Positions 45,826-54,499 of a stretch of 64,000 nt of DNA are shown here, one piece after another. Below the pieces are notes generated by a model. The model saw nothing but the letters and a program-made list of their open reading frames with translations. It made no database searches and had not been told where the DNA came from. Each line of letters opens with the position of its first letter. Positions within the stretch are counted from its first letter, which is position 1. The translations under genes and the position numbers were made by a program. This DNA is from Flammeovirgaceae bacterium (GTDB lineage Bacteria > Bacteroidota > Bacteroidia > Cytophagales > Cyclobacteriaceae): contig JAHEKQ010000001.1 in the NCBI GenBank assembly GCA_024638265.1, forward strand, positions 1 to 64,000, given 5' to 3'.

Positions 45826-47814
45826 ATGAGAATTCATCCTGTCTCCCTTCCATTGATTTTTACCGGTGTTTTGTTGGCCTGTACTGAAAGTGGTAGGGAA
45901 TACACGAGCTTTGATGAATATCCCACTCCGGTAGAGGCCGAGCTTTGGTTGAACTACGAACCCGATGCGACTTCGTTTAAACTCTGGTCACCCACTGCAG
46001 ATGCCGTTTACCTCAATTTATATGAAAAAGGGGATGGTGGAGAACCCATGGAAATACACCCTCTTTCATCGGATGCAGATGGTTTGTGGAGTATCACACT
46101 CGAAGGGGACCTCCAGGGAACCTACTATACATACCAGGTTAAATCAAATGGTCAATGGATGGACGAAACTCCCGGTATCTATGCGCAAGCAGTTGGTGTA
46201 AACGGCCAAAGGGCCATGGTCTTGGACTTTGACATTACCGATCCTGAGGGTTGGGAAGAAGATCACGGTCCACAGCTCAACAGTCCGAATGATGCCATTA
46301 TTTACGAAATGCATGTGAGAGACATGACGATACACCCCGAATCCGGATCATCTCTACCCGGAAAATTTACTGGATTCGTAGAAGAAGGTACCAAAGGGCC
46401 CGGCGGTGTAAGTACGGGAATTGACCACCTGGTGGAATTGGGGATCACCCATGTACACTTGCTTCCTTCTTTTGATCATTACTCGATAAAAGAAAACCAG
46501 CTCGATAGTCCCCAGTTCAACTGGGGGTATGATCCGCAAAATTACAATGTGCCGGAGGGATCCTTTTCAACAAATCCTCACGAAGCTGAAGTGCGAATAC
46601 GGGAATTCAAGGAAATGGTTATGAAATTACACGAGAAGGGGATTGGGGTAATCCTTGATGTTGTCTATAACCACACCGGGAGAACAGATAATTCGAACTT
46701 TAACCTGGAGGCACCCGGTTACTATTACCGGTTCAGGGAAGACGGCAGCTATTCTGATGCGGCTGCCTGTGGTAATGAAACAGCTTCAGAGCGAGCTATG
46801 GTCAGGAAATTCATACTCGAATCAGTCTCATACTGGGCAGAAGAATATCATATCGATGGATTCAGATTTGATCTTATGGGTATTCATGATATCACAACCA
46901 TGAATGAAGTGGCGGAAACGCTTGAAGCTATTAACCCACACATATTTGTTTATGGTGAAGGCTGGACGGCCGGAGATTCACCCCTCCCCATAGAAGATCG
47001 GGCTCTCAAGGCCAACATTCTCAAAATGCCCAATATCATTGCCTTCAGTGATGACATACGCGATGGACTGAAGGGATCGGTCTTTGAGGATGAAAGTACC
47101 GGATTTGTTAGTGGCATGGAAGACATGGAAGAGTCCGTTAAGTTCGGTGTGGTGGGGGCCATCGATCATCCCCAGATAGACTACAACGCTGTAAATTACT
47201 CCAATGCACCATGGGCAAACGAACCCTGGCAATCCATATCATATGTGTCTTGCCATGACAACCACACGCTTTATGATAAGCTGAAGGTATCGAGAAGGGA
47301 TGCCACAGAATGGGAAATCATTGCCATGCACAAACTAGCCAATGGGGTGGTTTTAACGTCTCAGGGTATTGCCTTTCTGCATGCCGGTGTAGAGCTTCTT
47401 CGAACCAAGGATGAAGAACATAATTCATATAATCTTCCTGATGAGATTAATCAAATCAACTGGAGAGCTAAAACCGAAAACCCTGAGGTTGTGGAATACT
47501 ATCGAAACTTGATAACCCTTCGCAAGACTCATCCGGCCTTCAGAATGACCACGGCTGAAGATGTCAGAAAAAATCTCGAATTCGATCAGGTAGAAGATGG
47601 ATTGATCAGCTACACGATTCGAAATAATGCCAATGGTGATGACTGGAATGAAATCCATGTAGTTTACAATGGCCGACCCGAAGAAATCTACTATGAACTT
47701 GACGGTTCCTGGAACATAGCTGTCCTCGGAGATGCCTTTGACCTCGATGGTATTATCAAGGTTACGGGAGTTAGCCTTCCTGAAATATCCATGGCTGTAT
47801 TTTTCAGGAATTAA
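45826..47814 (+). CDS. pulA: Lipoprotein type I pullulanase (GH13)
   Basis: A 662-aa debranching enzyme that cuts alpha-1,6 bonds of pullulan or branched dextrins. The start at 45826 gives a lipobox (FTGVLLAC); a 12-codon upstream extension is less likely. An N-terminal CBM48-like domain (FKLWSPTADAVYLNLY) is followed by the type I pullulanase signature YNVPEGSFSTNP. Catalytic residues are Asp349 (DGFRFDLMG), Glu378 (YGEGWT) and Asp478 (SCHDNH). Surface or periplasmic location suits uptake by the following MFS transporter. Confidence 0.95.
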   Translation: MRIHPVSLPLIFTGVLLACTESGREYTSFDEYPTPVEAELWLNYEPDATSFKLWSPTADAVYLNLYEKGDGGEPMEIHPLSSDADGLWSITLEGDLQGTYYTYQVKSNGQWMDETPGIYAQAVGVNGQRAMVLDFDITDPEGWEEDHGPQLNSPNDAIIYEMHVRDMTIHPESGSSLPGKFTGFVEEGTKGPGGVSTGIDHLVELGITHVHLLPSFDHYSIKENQLDSPQFNWGYDPQNYNVPEGSFSTNPHEAEVRIREFKEMVMKLHEKGIGVILDVVYNHTGRTDNSNFNLEAPGYYYRFREDGSYSDAAACGNETASERAMVRKFILESVSYWAEEYHIDGFRFDLMGIHDITTMNEVAETLEAINPHIFVYGEGWTAGDSPLPIEDRALKANILKMPNIIAFSDDIRDGLKGSVFEDESTGFVSGMEDMEESVKFGVVGAIDHPQIDYNAVNYSNAPWANEPWQSISYVSCHDNHTLYDKLKVSRRDATEWEIIAMHKLANGVVLTSQGIAFLHAGVELLRTKDEEHNSYNLPDEINQINWRAKTENPEVVEYYRNLITLRKTHPAFRMTTAEDVRKNLEFDQVEDGLISYTIRNNANGDDWNEIHVVYNGRPEEIYYELDGSWNIAVLGDAFDLDGIIKVTGVSLPEISMAVFFRN

Positions 47815-47827
47815 ATAATCTCTAGCG

Positions 47828-49102
47828 ATGCCCGATCTGCAAAACCGACTCACCCGAAGATTCTATGTTTTATTGGCGATGCCGGCGACTGCCATGGGCT
47901 TCGCACTCAGCGTTCAGATTGCGGTTCTCAGTTGGATATTAAATACCAAGTATGGGTTCGATGTTCACGAGGTTGGAATTGTATGGCTTGCGGGTCCCCT
48001 TGCCGGGATTCTTGGCCAGGTAATCATTGGGCTCGTTTCAGATAATGTGTGGTTCTGGAGCGGTCGGAGGAGGCCATTTATTCTTATTGGTGGAATAATA
48101 GCCGCTTTGATGATTCTCGCTTTGCCCTATATTGATGTCATAGATAAGGCCCTGGGACTCGACGCTATCATCGGTGTAGCCATAACCGTAGCCCTCACCC
48201 TCGACCTTGCCATCAACGTCAGCTTTAACCCGGCGAGATCAATCATTGCCGATGTTACACCCCAAGGTGATCCCAGGACGAAAGGTTACACCTGGATGCA
48301 AACCATCTCAGGTTTGTTTTCAGTGGGCGCCTACCTGGTGGGAGCATTTATCGGGAACTATGAACTTATCTATATCGGAGCTGCCTTCGTATTTATATCG
48401 GCTGTATTCCCCGTCCTGTTCATAAGCGAACCCAGGGAGCTTAAAAAGGTAGAAACCGTGGAAGTGGCGGTACCAAAGAAAGACACCAATTGGCCCGCCT
48501 TCCTAAAGATCTGTTTCGCACATGCATTCACTTGGGTCGGGGTACAGACCATGTTCATTTACACCTTTGCCTATGTAAAAGAGGTTATTATGGGCTATAA
48601 TACTACTGCCGATCTGTCGGTCCAGGAAAATGATCGGATCGGTTTCAGCATAGGAATAGCTTTTGCGATTTTGAATACCGTAGGTTTCATTCTCCCGGCT
48701 CTAGTCCTTGAACCTATCACAGAGAAAATTGGCCGCGTTAAGACCCATGCAATTTGTATAGCAATTATGGCGGGAGGTTATGGATTATTGGTAATTTCCG
48801 GTGAAACCATGACATCATTTTTCGTCCTGATGGCGATTGTTGGTGTAGGCTGGAGTGCCGTGGTGAGCCTACCTTTTGCCATCATGTCGGAGGTAGTGAA
48901 CCAGGAAAAAATGGGATTGATGATGGGGCTTTTCAATCTCAGTGTGGTTTTACCCCAGATGGTGGCCTCCTCTTTGGGAGGGTTCATCGGAAACCAACCG
49001 GATAAGAATGTCATCTTTATCATATGTGCTATCATGCTGGCCGTATCAGCTATTGCCTGGTTTTTTGTTAAGGAAACCAGAAAACCAATTCATCATGGGT
49101 AA
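47828..49102 (+). CDS. MFS sugar transporter (SLC45/GPH-like)
   Basis: A 424-aa protein with 12 membrane segments. Features of the sucrose/maltose MFS group are visible: GFALSVQIAVLSWIL in segment 1, LAGPLAGILGQVIIGLVSD and the basic loop WSGRRRPFILIGG, and RSIIADVTPQGDPRTKGYTWMQ in the middle. Fourteen nucleotides after pulA, so it probably imports maltodextrin-type sugars. The substrate is an inference from context. Confidence 0.88.
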   Translation: MPDLQNRLTRRFYVLLAMPATAMGFALSVQIAVLSWILNTKYGFDVHEVGIVWLAGPLAGILGQVIIGLVSDNVWFWSGRRRPFILIGGIIAALMILALPYIDVIDKALGLDAIIGVAITVALTLDLAINVSFNPARSIIADVTPQGDPRTKGYTWMQTISGLFSVGAYLVGAFIGNYELIYIGAAFVFISAVFPVLFISEPRELKKVETVEVAVPKKDTNWPAFLKICFAHAFTWVGVQTMFIYTFAYVKEVIMGYNTTADLSVQENDRIGFSIGIAFAILNTVGFILPALVLEPITEKIGRVKTHAICIAIMAGGYGLLVISGETMTSFFVLMAIVGVGWSAVVSLPFAIMSEVVNQEKMGLMMGLFNLSVVLPQMVASSLGGFIGNQPDKNVIFIICAIMLAVSAIAWFFVKETRKPIHHG

Positions 49103-49168
49103 AGCGTCACAACTAAGGGAACAGATGAAGGATTATCTTCCCAAACTTGGAAACGAATTCAAGCCACT

Positions 49169-50818
49169 ATGATCAGAGCTATCTTATTTATCTTACTGGT
49201 CGTTGTCATCTCCTGTAAAAGCAATGAACACACTTTCAACAAGAGGGATATAAAGGGGGCTCAGCGCTTGGCAGGATTGAATTTTGAGAATGACAAAATC
49301 CGACTGATGCATCGCTATCTCCTCAGGAATTATGCAGGATATGACTCAATGCGTCATTACGGAATCCCTTATGACATTTCTCCGGCCATGGTGTTTGATC
49401 CACGTCCATCCGGGTTTGAATTTCCCGAAAAGGGCACCCCAACGGCCTGGTCTGCCATTCCAACAGATCGGCCCGAAATTCTCAATAAATTGGCCTTTTA
49501 TTCGATTCCACAGCTAGCATACCTGCTACAGAACCGGCTGGTATCTTCCGAAGAATTGACCGGCATGTATATTAACCGGATCAAAAAATACAATGAACAA
49601 TTAGAGGCAATAATCACCATCACCGAAGACCTGGCTTTAGAGCAGGCAAGGAGGGCAGACAAGGAGATTGCAGAAGGGAATTACCGGGGCTTACTTCACG
49701 GCATCCCCTATGGCGTCAAGGATTTAATGGCTGTTGAAGGCTATCCCACAACCTGGGGAGCTGAACCCTACCGGGAACAGCAAATCGATATGACGGCCAG
49801 TGTGGTGAAGCAACTTGAAGAAGCTGGGGCAGTATTGATTGCAAAATTAACCTCAGGCTCATTGGCCAGGGGGGATGTTTGGTTTGGGGGTACGACCAAA
49901 AATCCCTGGGACCTGGAACAGGGTGCCAGCGGGTCTTCCGCCGGGTCGGGATCGGCTACCTCCGCGGGACTGGTAGCGTTTTCTCTCGGCACTGAAACAC
50001 TGGGATCCATCACTTCTCCCAGTAATCGATGTGGAATCACCGGCCTTCGCCCGACCTATGGAAGGGTCAGTCGAAAGGGGGTTATGACCCTGTCCTGGAG
50101 CATGGACAAGGTGGGCCCTATGGCCCGGTCTGCCCAGGATTGTGCCATTGTGTTTTCACACATACTTGGGAGCTATAATGATGACCCCACAATTTTCGAA
50201 AGCCCTTTTAATTACACACTCGACCGGGATATTCAAACACTTAAGATTGCTTACCTCGCAGAAGATTTCAGAAAGGATACTACATCGGTTGGGAAACGCA
50301 GACTTGAGGCTCTAAACAAGTTTGCTGATTTAGGGATTGAAATGGACAGTGTTTCACTCCCCGAGGGAATACCATACAATTCTTTTGATATCATTTTGCG
50401 AGCAGAGTCCGGGGCATTTTTTGACTTGCTGATCAGGAGTGGGGAAGTAGACGACCTGGTCCAGCAGCACCCGGGATCCAGGGCCAATTCCCTGAGACAG
50501 TCAAGATTTATCCCCGCCGTGGAATATCTCCAAGCCAACCGTCATCGAAGAGTGCTGATGGAAAAGATGAATGAACTGATGAAGGATTACGATGTGCTCA
50601 TCGCTCCGACTTTCGGTAGCAGACAGTTGCAGATCACAAACCTTACGGGGCATCCGGCGTTGGCCATTCCCACCGGACTCGATGATGAGGGCCATCCCAC
50701 CAGTATTACCCTGATAGGTAACTTGTTTGATGAGGGCAGTATCCTGGAACTGGGTGAGGCCTTCCAGGAAGCTACTGAATTTGACGAAGCAAGGCCGCCG
50801 TTGTTTGATGTGCATTAG
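49169..50818 (+). CDS. Lipoprotein amidase (amidase-signature family)
   Basis: A 549-aa amidase-signature hydrolase with a lipobox (LLVVVISCKS), hence exported. The Ser-cisSer-Lys triad is K184 (GIPYGVKDLM), S256 (GASGSSAGSGSA) and S280 (TETLGSITSPS), with spacing of 24 between the serines as in the family. The GLRPTYGRVS segment also fits. It hydrolyses an unknown amide. Downstream of the MFS gene; the 66-bp gap contains a 25-codon ORF overlapping both genes. Confidence 0.93.
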   Translation: MIRAILFILLVVVISCKSNEHTFNKRDIKGAQRLAGLNFENDKIRLMHRYLLRNYAGYDSMRHYGIPYDISPAMVFDPRPSGFEFPEKGTPTAWSAIPTDRPEILNKLAFYSIPQLAYLLQNRLVSSEELTGMYINRIKKYNEQLEAIITITEDLALEQARRADKEIAEGNYRGLLHGIPYGVKDLMAVEGYPTTWGAEPYREQQIDMTASVVKQLEEAGAVLIAKLTSGSLARGDVWFGGTTKNPWDLEQGASGSSAGSGSATSAGLVAFSLGTETLGSITSPSNRCGITGLRPTYGRVSRKGVMTLSWSMDKVGPMARSAQDCAIVFSHILGSYNDDPTIFESPFNYTLDRDIQTLKIAYLAEDFRKDTTSVGKRRLEALNKFADLGIEMDSVSLPEGIPYNSFDIILRAESGAFFDLLIRSGEVDDLVQQHPGSRANSLRQSRFIPAVEYLQANRHRRVLMEKMNELMKDYDVLIAPTFGSRQLQITNLTGHPALAIPTGLDDEGHPTSITLIGNLFDEGSILELGEAFQEATEFDEARPPLFDVH

Positions 50819-50832
50819 GGTTGAGGGTTGAG

Positions 50833-50880
50833 TGGTTAAGTGGTTAAGTGGTTAAGTGGTTGAGTGGTTAAGTGGTTAAG
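50833..50880. repeat. Tandem 8-bp repeat, six copies
   Basis: Six head-to-tail copies of TGGTTRAG (five TGGTTAAG, one TGGTTGAG), with degenerate partial copies just before, lying 15 bp after the amidase stop and between two convergent genes. Likely a replication-slippage repeat. Confidence 0.85.
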
Positions 50881-50932
50881 GTCGATGAGGGGTAATCAAA
50901 TCCAAGACCATATAATTACATAATTATTTAGG

Positions 50933-50980
50933 TAATTAATTGTGTAATTAATTGTATGATTAATTGTGTAATTAATTACA
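50933..50980. repeat. AT-only tandem 12-bp repeat, four copies
   Basis: Four units of TAATTAATTGTG with changes (second ends GTA, third begins TG, fourth ends ACA). It is flanked by direct repeats of TAATTACATAATTATT (from 50912 and about 50973). Close to the 3' end of the DUF1080 gene, which ends at 50987. Confidence 0.8.
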
Positions 50981-50986
50981 TAATTA

Positions 50987-51694
50987 TTAGTTCCCGTTTA
51001 GTGGGTATTGGCCCGGTGGGTTGCTGATGAGAGGGGCTACAGGGATCCACAAGAAAGCAGAAGGATCTTCCGTTAAAATCCTGATATTTCTCCATCGGAT
51101 TTCTTTACCGGCATCAGAATCATCACCAATTGAATGAACCTGAAGTGCAATAAAACCCGATTGGGTAACGGAGTCAACCAGGTTAGCAGTATTCACATCA
51201 TTTACCCAGATCCTGATGCTATCCCCCACCGCCTCCACGCGATATTGATTCCATTCATTATTTCTAAATGCCTCCCTCCCCCTCTCATTTTCTTCCAGGG
51301 TGTAAAGCCAACCGCGTCGGCCCTCATCGTAAACTCCCCCACTCCATGCACGCTCGGACGGATCAATTTCACATTGATAACCATGTACCTGGCCATTTCT
51401 GTACCCGGGTAAACTATTACTCCTGAATTGAACCCCTGAATTAATTGCCGGATCAACCCTGACTTCAAACTCTAAAATAAAGTCAGCATATTGCTCCGCG
51501 GTTGCCAGGAAAGTATTGGGAGTTCCAGCCTTTGTAGTGCCTATAATCTGGTCATTTTCCACTCTGTAATCGGCCGTCCCATTCATGACCTCCCAGCCTG
51601 ACAAGTCCATGCCGTTGAACAGGTTTCTCCATTGTTCCTTTTCCTGGCATGACATCACGGCCAGGAAGGCGAAAAATAAAATGTTAGTTCTCAT
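50987..51694 (-). CDS. DUF1080 (3-keto-disaccharide hydrolase-like) lipoprotein
   Basis: A 235-aa protein starting at 51694 (MRTNILFFAFLAVMSC, a lipobox), overlapping the dehydrogenase stop by 11 nt. It has the concanavalin-like DUF1080 fold: WRNLFNGMDLSGWEV, ADFILEFEVRVDP, NSGVQFRS, WNQYRVEAVGDSIRIWVN, GFIALQVHS, IRWRNIRI. The family includes hydrolases of 3-keto-glycosides that often sit with sugar or heme dehydrogenases, as here. The activity is inferred from the family. Confidence 0.92.
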   Translation of the reverse strand: MRTNILFFAFLAVMSCQEKEQWRNLFNGMDLSGWEVMNGTADYRVENDQIIGTTKAGTPNTFLATAEQYADFILEFEVRVDPAINSGVQFRSNSLPGYRNGQVHGYQCEIDPSERAWSGGVYDEGRRGWLYTLEENERGREAFRNNEWNQYRVEAVGDSIRIWVNDVNTANLVDSVTQSGFIALQVHSIGDDSDAGKEIRWRNIRILTEDPSAFLWIPVAPLISNPPGQYPLNGN

Positions 51695-53822
51695 AGATCG
51701 ATTGAAGTTCGTCCACAGTATAAACCTCATTGGGATTCCTGCCGTCACCTCTTACCTGGCCCACCAGGTCACCCGGTGGAATAATGTCAGCTGTTACGAA
51801 GGCATTCCTGATATAGTTCATGATATAGCGGATATCCTCATCACTCATCTCATCATTAATTGCGAGTCCGGGCATCGGGTTATTGAATTCGTATAACTCA
51901 CCATCAACCGTAACGGGGCCGGATAGTCCATAGAGCAAAATACTCGCTAATCGTTCGGGATTGCCCGACACATACTCGGAATTTAACAAGGGGGGCGCCA
52001 GCCCGGCCAAACCCTGGCCATCCTCTCCGTGACAGACCGCGCAATTCCTGACATACAAATTTCTACCAGGTGTGAGTCCTCGATATTCTACCCCGGGAGC
52101 CTGTGATTCCGCTTTACTGGCTGCAAGTTTAGACAAGGCCTCCACAAGGTCCACCCTTTCAAGCAGTGTCGGATCACCGGAATAGTTACTGAGTACGATT
52201 TCATCCAGGTATGGATTCCCATTCTGATCCCTTAGCAGCTCATTGAGTGGTTCGATATCATTGGTTTTTACAAAATAATACGCTTTGTATAAATCCAGGA
52301 CAGAATCCGGAGCCACCTGCCCAATATCTTCGAGTCGTATTTCACCCTCCGCTGCCATAATCAGCAAATGAGCAACCAATGAGGGATAATCCCGGAAATT
52401 GGTAGGAACAACATTCCGCAAAAGGTCTAATCCCTCCAGGCAATACAAGGCATGGATCCTTCCCGGTGATTGACCGGGTTGATTAAGTTCATCCCTTAGT
52501 GGCTCCAAAAGATCAGGAGATCCATGTTGAATAATCAATTGTTGTGCGCGATCCCTAATCCAGATATTTTTACTCTCCAGCGAATCAATCAGATCCGTCG
52601 GGGAAATATGCACCATCGCTCCAGGATTAATACTCCTCCCATTTCCAACCCTTATTACCCTGCCCATCCCTGTCAAACTATCCAGACCTGATTCAATGAG
52701 TTGTTCCCTCAGGTAGCTGGTCATATAGGTCTTATGCTGGATGATGCCACGATGCATATCCACTACATATAAGGCGCCATCAGGACCGTTTTTCAGGTTT
52801 ACCGGGCGGAATCCCAAATCTTTGGAAACAAGAAATTCGCGATCCGGATAAGCCTGTTCCCCGCTAACAGGAATTCCTTTACTTGTAATGATATTTCGCT
52901 TGACGATATTGGCTTCCGGTACACAGACGAATACATCTCCATCATATATCTCATCCAATCCTGATCCCTGGAAGTACAAAGGACCACAGGCGGAGGTTAC
53001 ATTCCGCAGTTTACCTTCTTCATCGAGTACACCGTCGAGATAACCCCGGTTAATGGGCGTAGCTTGCAACGGGTAAACCCGCTGATCATTAACGATGTTC
53101 TGGCCCGAGAGCAATGAGGGCCTGTAGCCGGTCTCCGTCCCAAGAACTCCCGGCACGACAAAATCTCCCCTTAACTGGTTGGAATTGTCATTGTAGAACA
53201 ACCTTCCGGAAGGATCGCGGGTTATTCCCCACTGACCCCGAAACACCGTAGATTCTGTAATCCATTTTCCTTCTATTCTTCGGTATCGCTTGGTTCCCTT
53301 GGCGCTGTAGATCCAGTTATCTATGTTGATGAGTAAGCCATTGGGCTGATGCTCCACATTGCCTCCCACAGCGTAAGCAGAATCTACCAGCTCTATAGAA
53401 CCCGGGCTGAGGTCCTCACGAATCTCGGCAAACCACAAATTGGGAGGCTCGACGTACAGGAGGCCCCCATATACGTGAGAGAAAGCCCTCGCAAGTTTGA
53501 GGCTATCGAGAAAAACCTTGTAGTGATCAGCCTTCCCATCATTATCCCGATCTTCCATGATCACGATCCGTCCAACGGGATCCTCTTCATTGGCTCCGGA
53601 TAAAGACCTCATATATCCCCTCATTTCAAGCACCCACAGTCTTCCCTCATCATCAAAACTGATATCCACAGGGGCTTCAATCAGCGGTTCTGCGGCCACC
53701 AGGCGGAGTTCAAGACCATCCTCTATATGATAATCGGATGCTTCAAGTTCCGTTTCAGGGAAGTCTTGCTTACAAGAGACCAAACCGATTATGAGACAGA
53801 GAAAGAACACTCGATATTTCAT
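51684..53822 (-). CDS. PVC-type dehydrogenase-cytochrome c lipoprotein
   Basis: A 712-aa protein with a lipobox (IIGLVSCKQ). Residues about 30-390 form a beta-propeller like the PVC-type 'membrane-bound dehydrogenase' (VDISFDDEGRLWVLEMRGY, NGPDGALYVVDMHRG). A HEAT-like helical region follows. A C-terminal cytochrome c domain has heme motif C594-A-V-C597-H598 and a distal Met (MPGLAI). It probably oxidises a sugar-like substrate and passes electrons to the respiratory chain; the substrate is unknown. It pairs with the DUF1080 gene. The heme would need the CcsBA protein encoded at 59478. Confidence 0.9.
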   Translation of the reverse strand: MKYRVFFLCLIIGLVSCKQDFPETELEASDYHIEDGLELRLVAAEPLIEAPVDISFDDEGRLWVLEMRGYMRSLSGANEEDPVGRIVIMEDRDNDGKADHYKVFLDSLKLARAFSHVYGGLLYVEPPNLWFAEIREDLSPGSIELVDSAYAVGGNVEHQPNGLLINIDNWIYSAKGTKRYRRIEGKWITESTVFRGQWGITRDPSGRLFYNDNSNQLRGDFVVPGVLGTETGYRPSLLSGQNIVNDQRVYPLQATPINRGYLDGVLDEEGKLRNVTSACGPLYFQGSGLDEIYDGDVFVCVPEANIVKRNIITSKGIPVSGEQAYPDREFLVSKDLGFRPVNLKNGPDGALYVVDMHRGIIQHKTYMTSYLREQLIESGLDSLTGMGRVIRVGNGRSINPGAMVHISPTDLIDSLESKNIWIRDRAQQLIIQHGSPDLLEPLRDELNQPGQSPGRIHALYCLEGLDLLRNVVPTNFRDYPSLVAHLLIMAAEGEIRLEDIGQVAPDSVLDLYKAYYFVKTNDIEPLNELLRDQNGNPYLDEIVLSNYSGDPTLLERVDLVEALSKLAASKAESQAPGVEYRGLTPGRNLYVRNCAVCHGEDGQGLAGLAPPLLNSEYVSGNPERLASILLYGLSGPVTVDGELYEFNNPMPGLAINDEMSDEDIRYIMNYIRNAFVTADIIPPGDLVGQVRGDGRNPNEVYTVDELQSIYEN

Positions 53823-53844
53823 GTCGCTATACTACAAAAAACTG

Positions 53845-53887
53845 AACAATCCATTGGGGAAAACATTGTGACTCCCAATGGGTTGTT
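53845..53887. promoter_or_regulatory. Long inverted repeat between divergent genes
   Basis: Arms AACAATCCATTGGG (53845-53858) and CCCAATGGGTTGTT (53874-53887) pair over 14 bp with one mismatch, around a 15-bp centre. It lies 23 bp upstream of the dehydrogenase ATG and 33 bp upstream of the CIA30 ATG. An operator for both genes is the simplest reading; no T-run suggests a terminator. Confidence 0.6.
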
Positions 53888-53919
53888 ATTGTATGGTTGC
53901 ATACTCAATAATTAAGACT

Positions 53920-54420
53920 ATGTTAATTGCATCAACATTTCTTCTATATGATTTCACTCCTGAAGCTTCACTCAATGGCTGGACTATTGTGGATGATGTG
54001 GTTATGGGGGGACGATCCAATGGCCGCATGTACATCAACGAATCCGGTAATGGAGTCTTCGAAGGATCGGTTTCACTGGAAAACAACGGTGGGTTTTCCT
54101 CAATAAGGTATGCTTTCCGTAAAATTGACTCATCACCCTATTCTTCTTTTGCCCTGCGTCTTAAAGGAGATGGCAAAAAGTATCAGCTCCGGGTAAGGTC
54201 TATCCGGGATCAGTATTATTCCTATGTGAAAGATTTTGAAACCACCGGGCTGTGGGAAACTATTATCATTCCATTCAATGAAATGTATCCCGCTTTTCGA
54301 GGCAGAAAGCTCAATATCAAGAATTATGACGGATCAGAAATGATGGAGATCAGCCTGCTGATCGGTAACAAAACAGAAGAATCCTTTCAACTCGAAATCG
54401 ACAGGATTGAGCTAAGATAA
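53920..54420 (+). CDS. CIA30-family protein
   Basis: A 166-aa protein of the CIA30 (complex I intermediate-associated 30 kDa) beta-sandwich family: WTIVDDVVMGGRSNGRM, GVFEGSVSLENNGGFSSIR, FALRLKGDGKKYQLRVR and WETIIIPFNEMYPAFRGR. Start chosen at 53920; in-frame ATGs at 53878 and 53893 overlap or lie next to the inverted repeat. No complex I genes are near, and many bacterial homologues act elsewhere, so no role in complex I is implied. Confidence 0.9.
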   Translation: MLIASTFLLYDFTPEASLNGWTIVDDVVMGGRSNGRMYINESGNGVFEGSVSLENNGGFSSIRYAFRKIDSSPYSSFALRLKGDGKKYQLRVRSIRDQYYSYVKDFETTGLWETIIIPFNEMYPAFRGRKLNIKNYDGSEMMEISLLIGNKTEESFQLEIDRIELR

Positions 54421-54486
54421 CTTCAACACAGCGTTTCATTAAACGTTATCACAATACTTTCAGGTCAAAAGCATAACTTAAAGGAC

Positions 54487-54494
54487 TAATTTTG
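54487..54494 (+). promoter_or_regulatory. -7 box abutting glpK
   Basis: TAATTTTG (TAnnTTTG) ends 5 nt before the glpK ATG, predicting a leaderless or near-leaderless glpK-glpD mRNA. The possible -33 (TTTC at 54458) is 25 nt away, too far for a confident call. Confidence 0.4.
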
Positions 54495-54499
54495 AGATT

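Noticed and set aside
50833-50980. Possible CRISPR array
   Set aside because: Units are 8 or 12 bp with no spacers, and no cas genes are near.
53878-53919. Earlier start codons for the CIA30 gene
   Set aside because: They overlap or touch the inverted repeat and add a non-conserved tail. Still possible.
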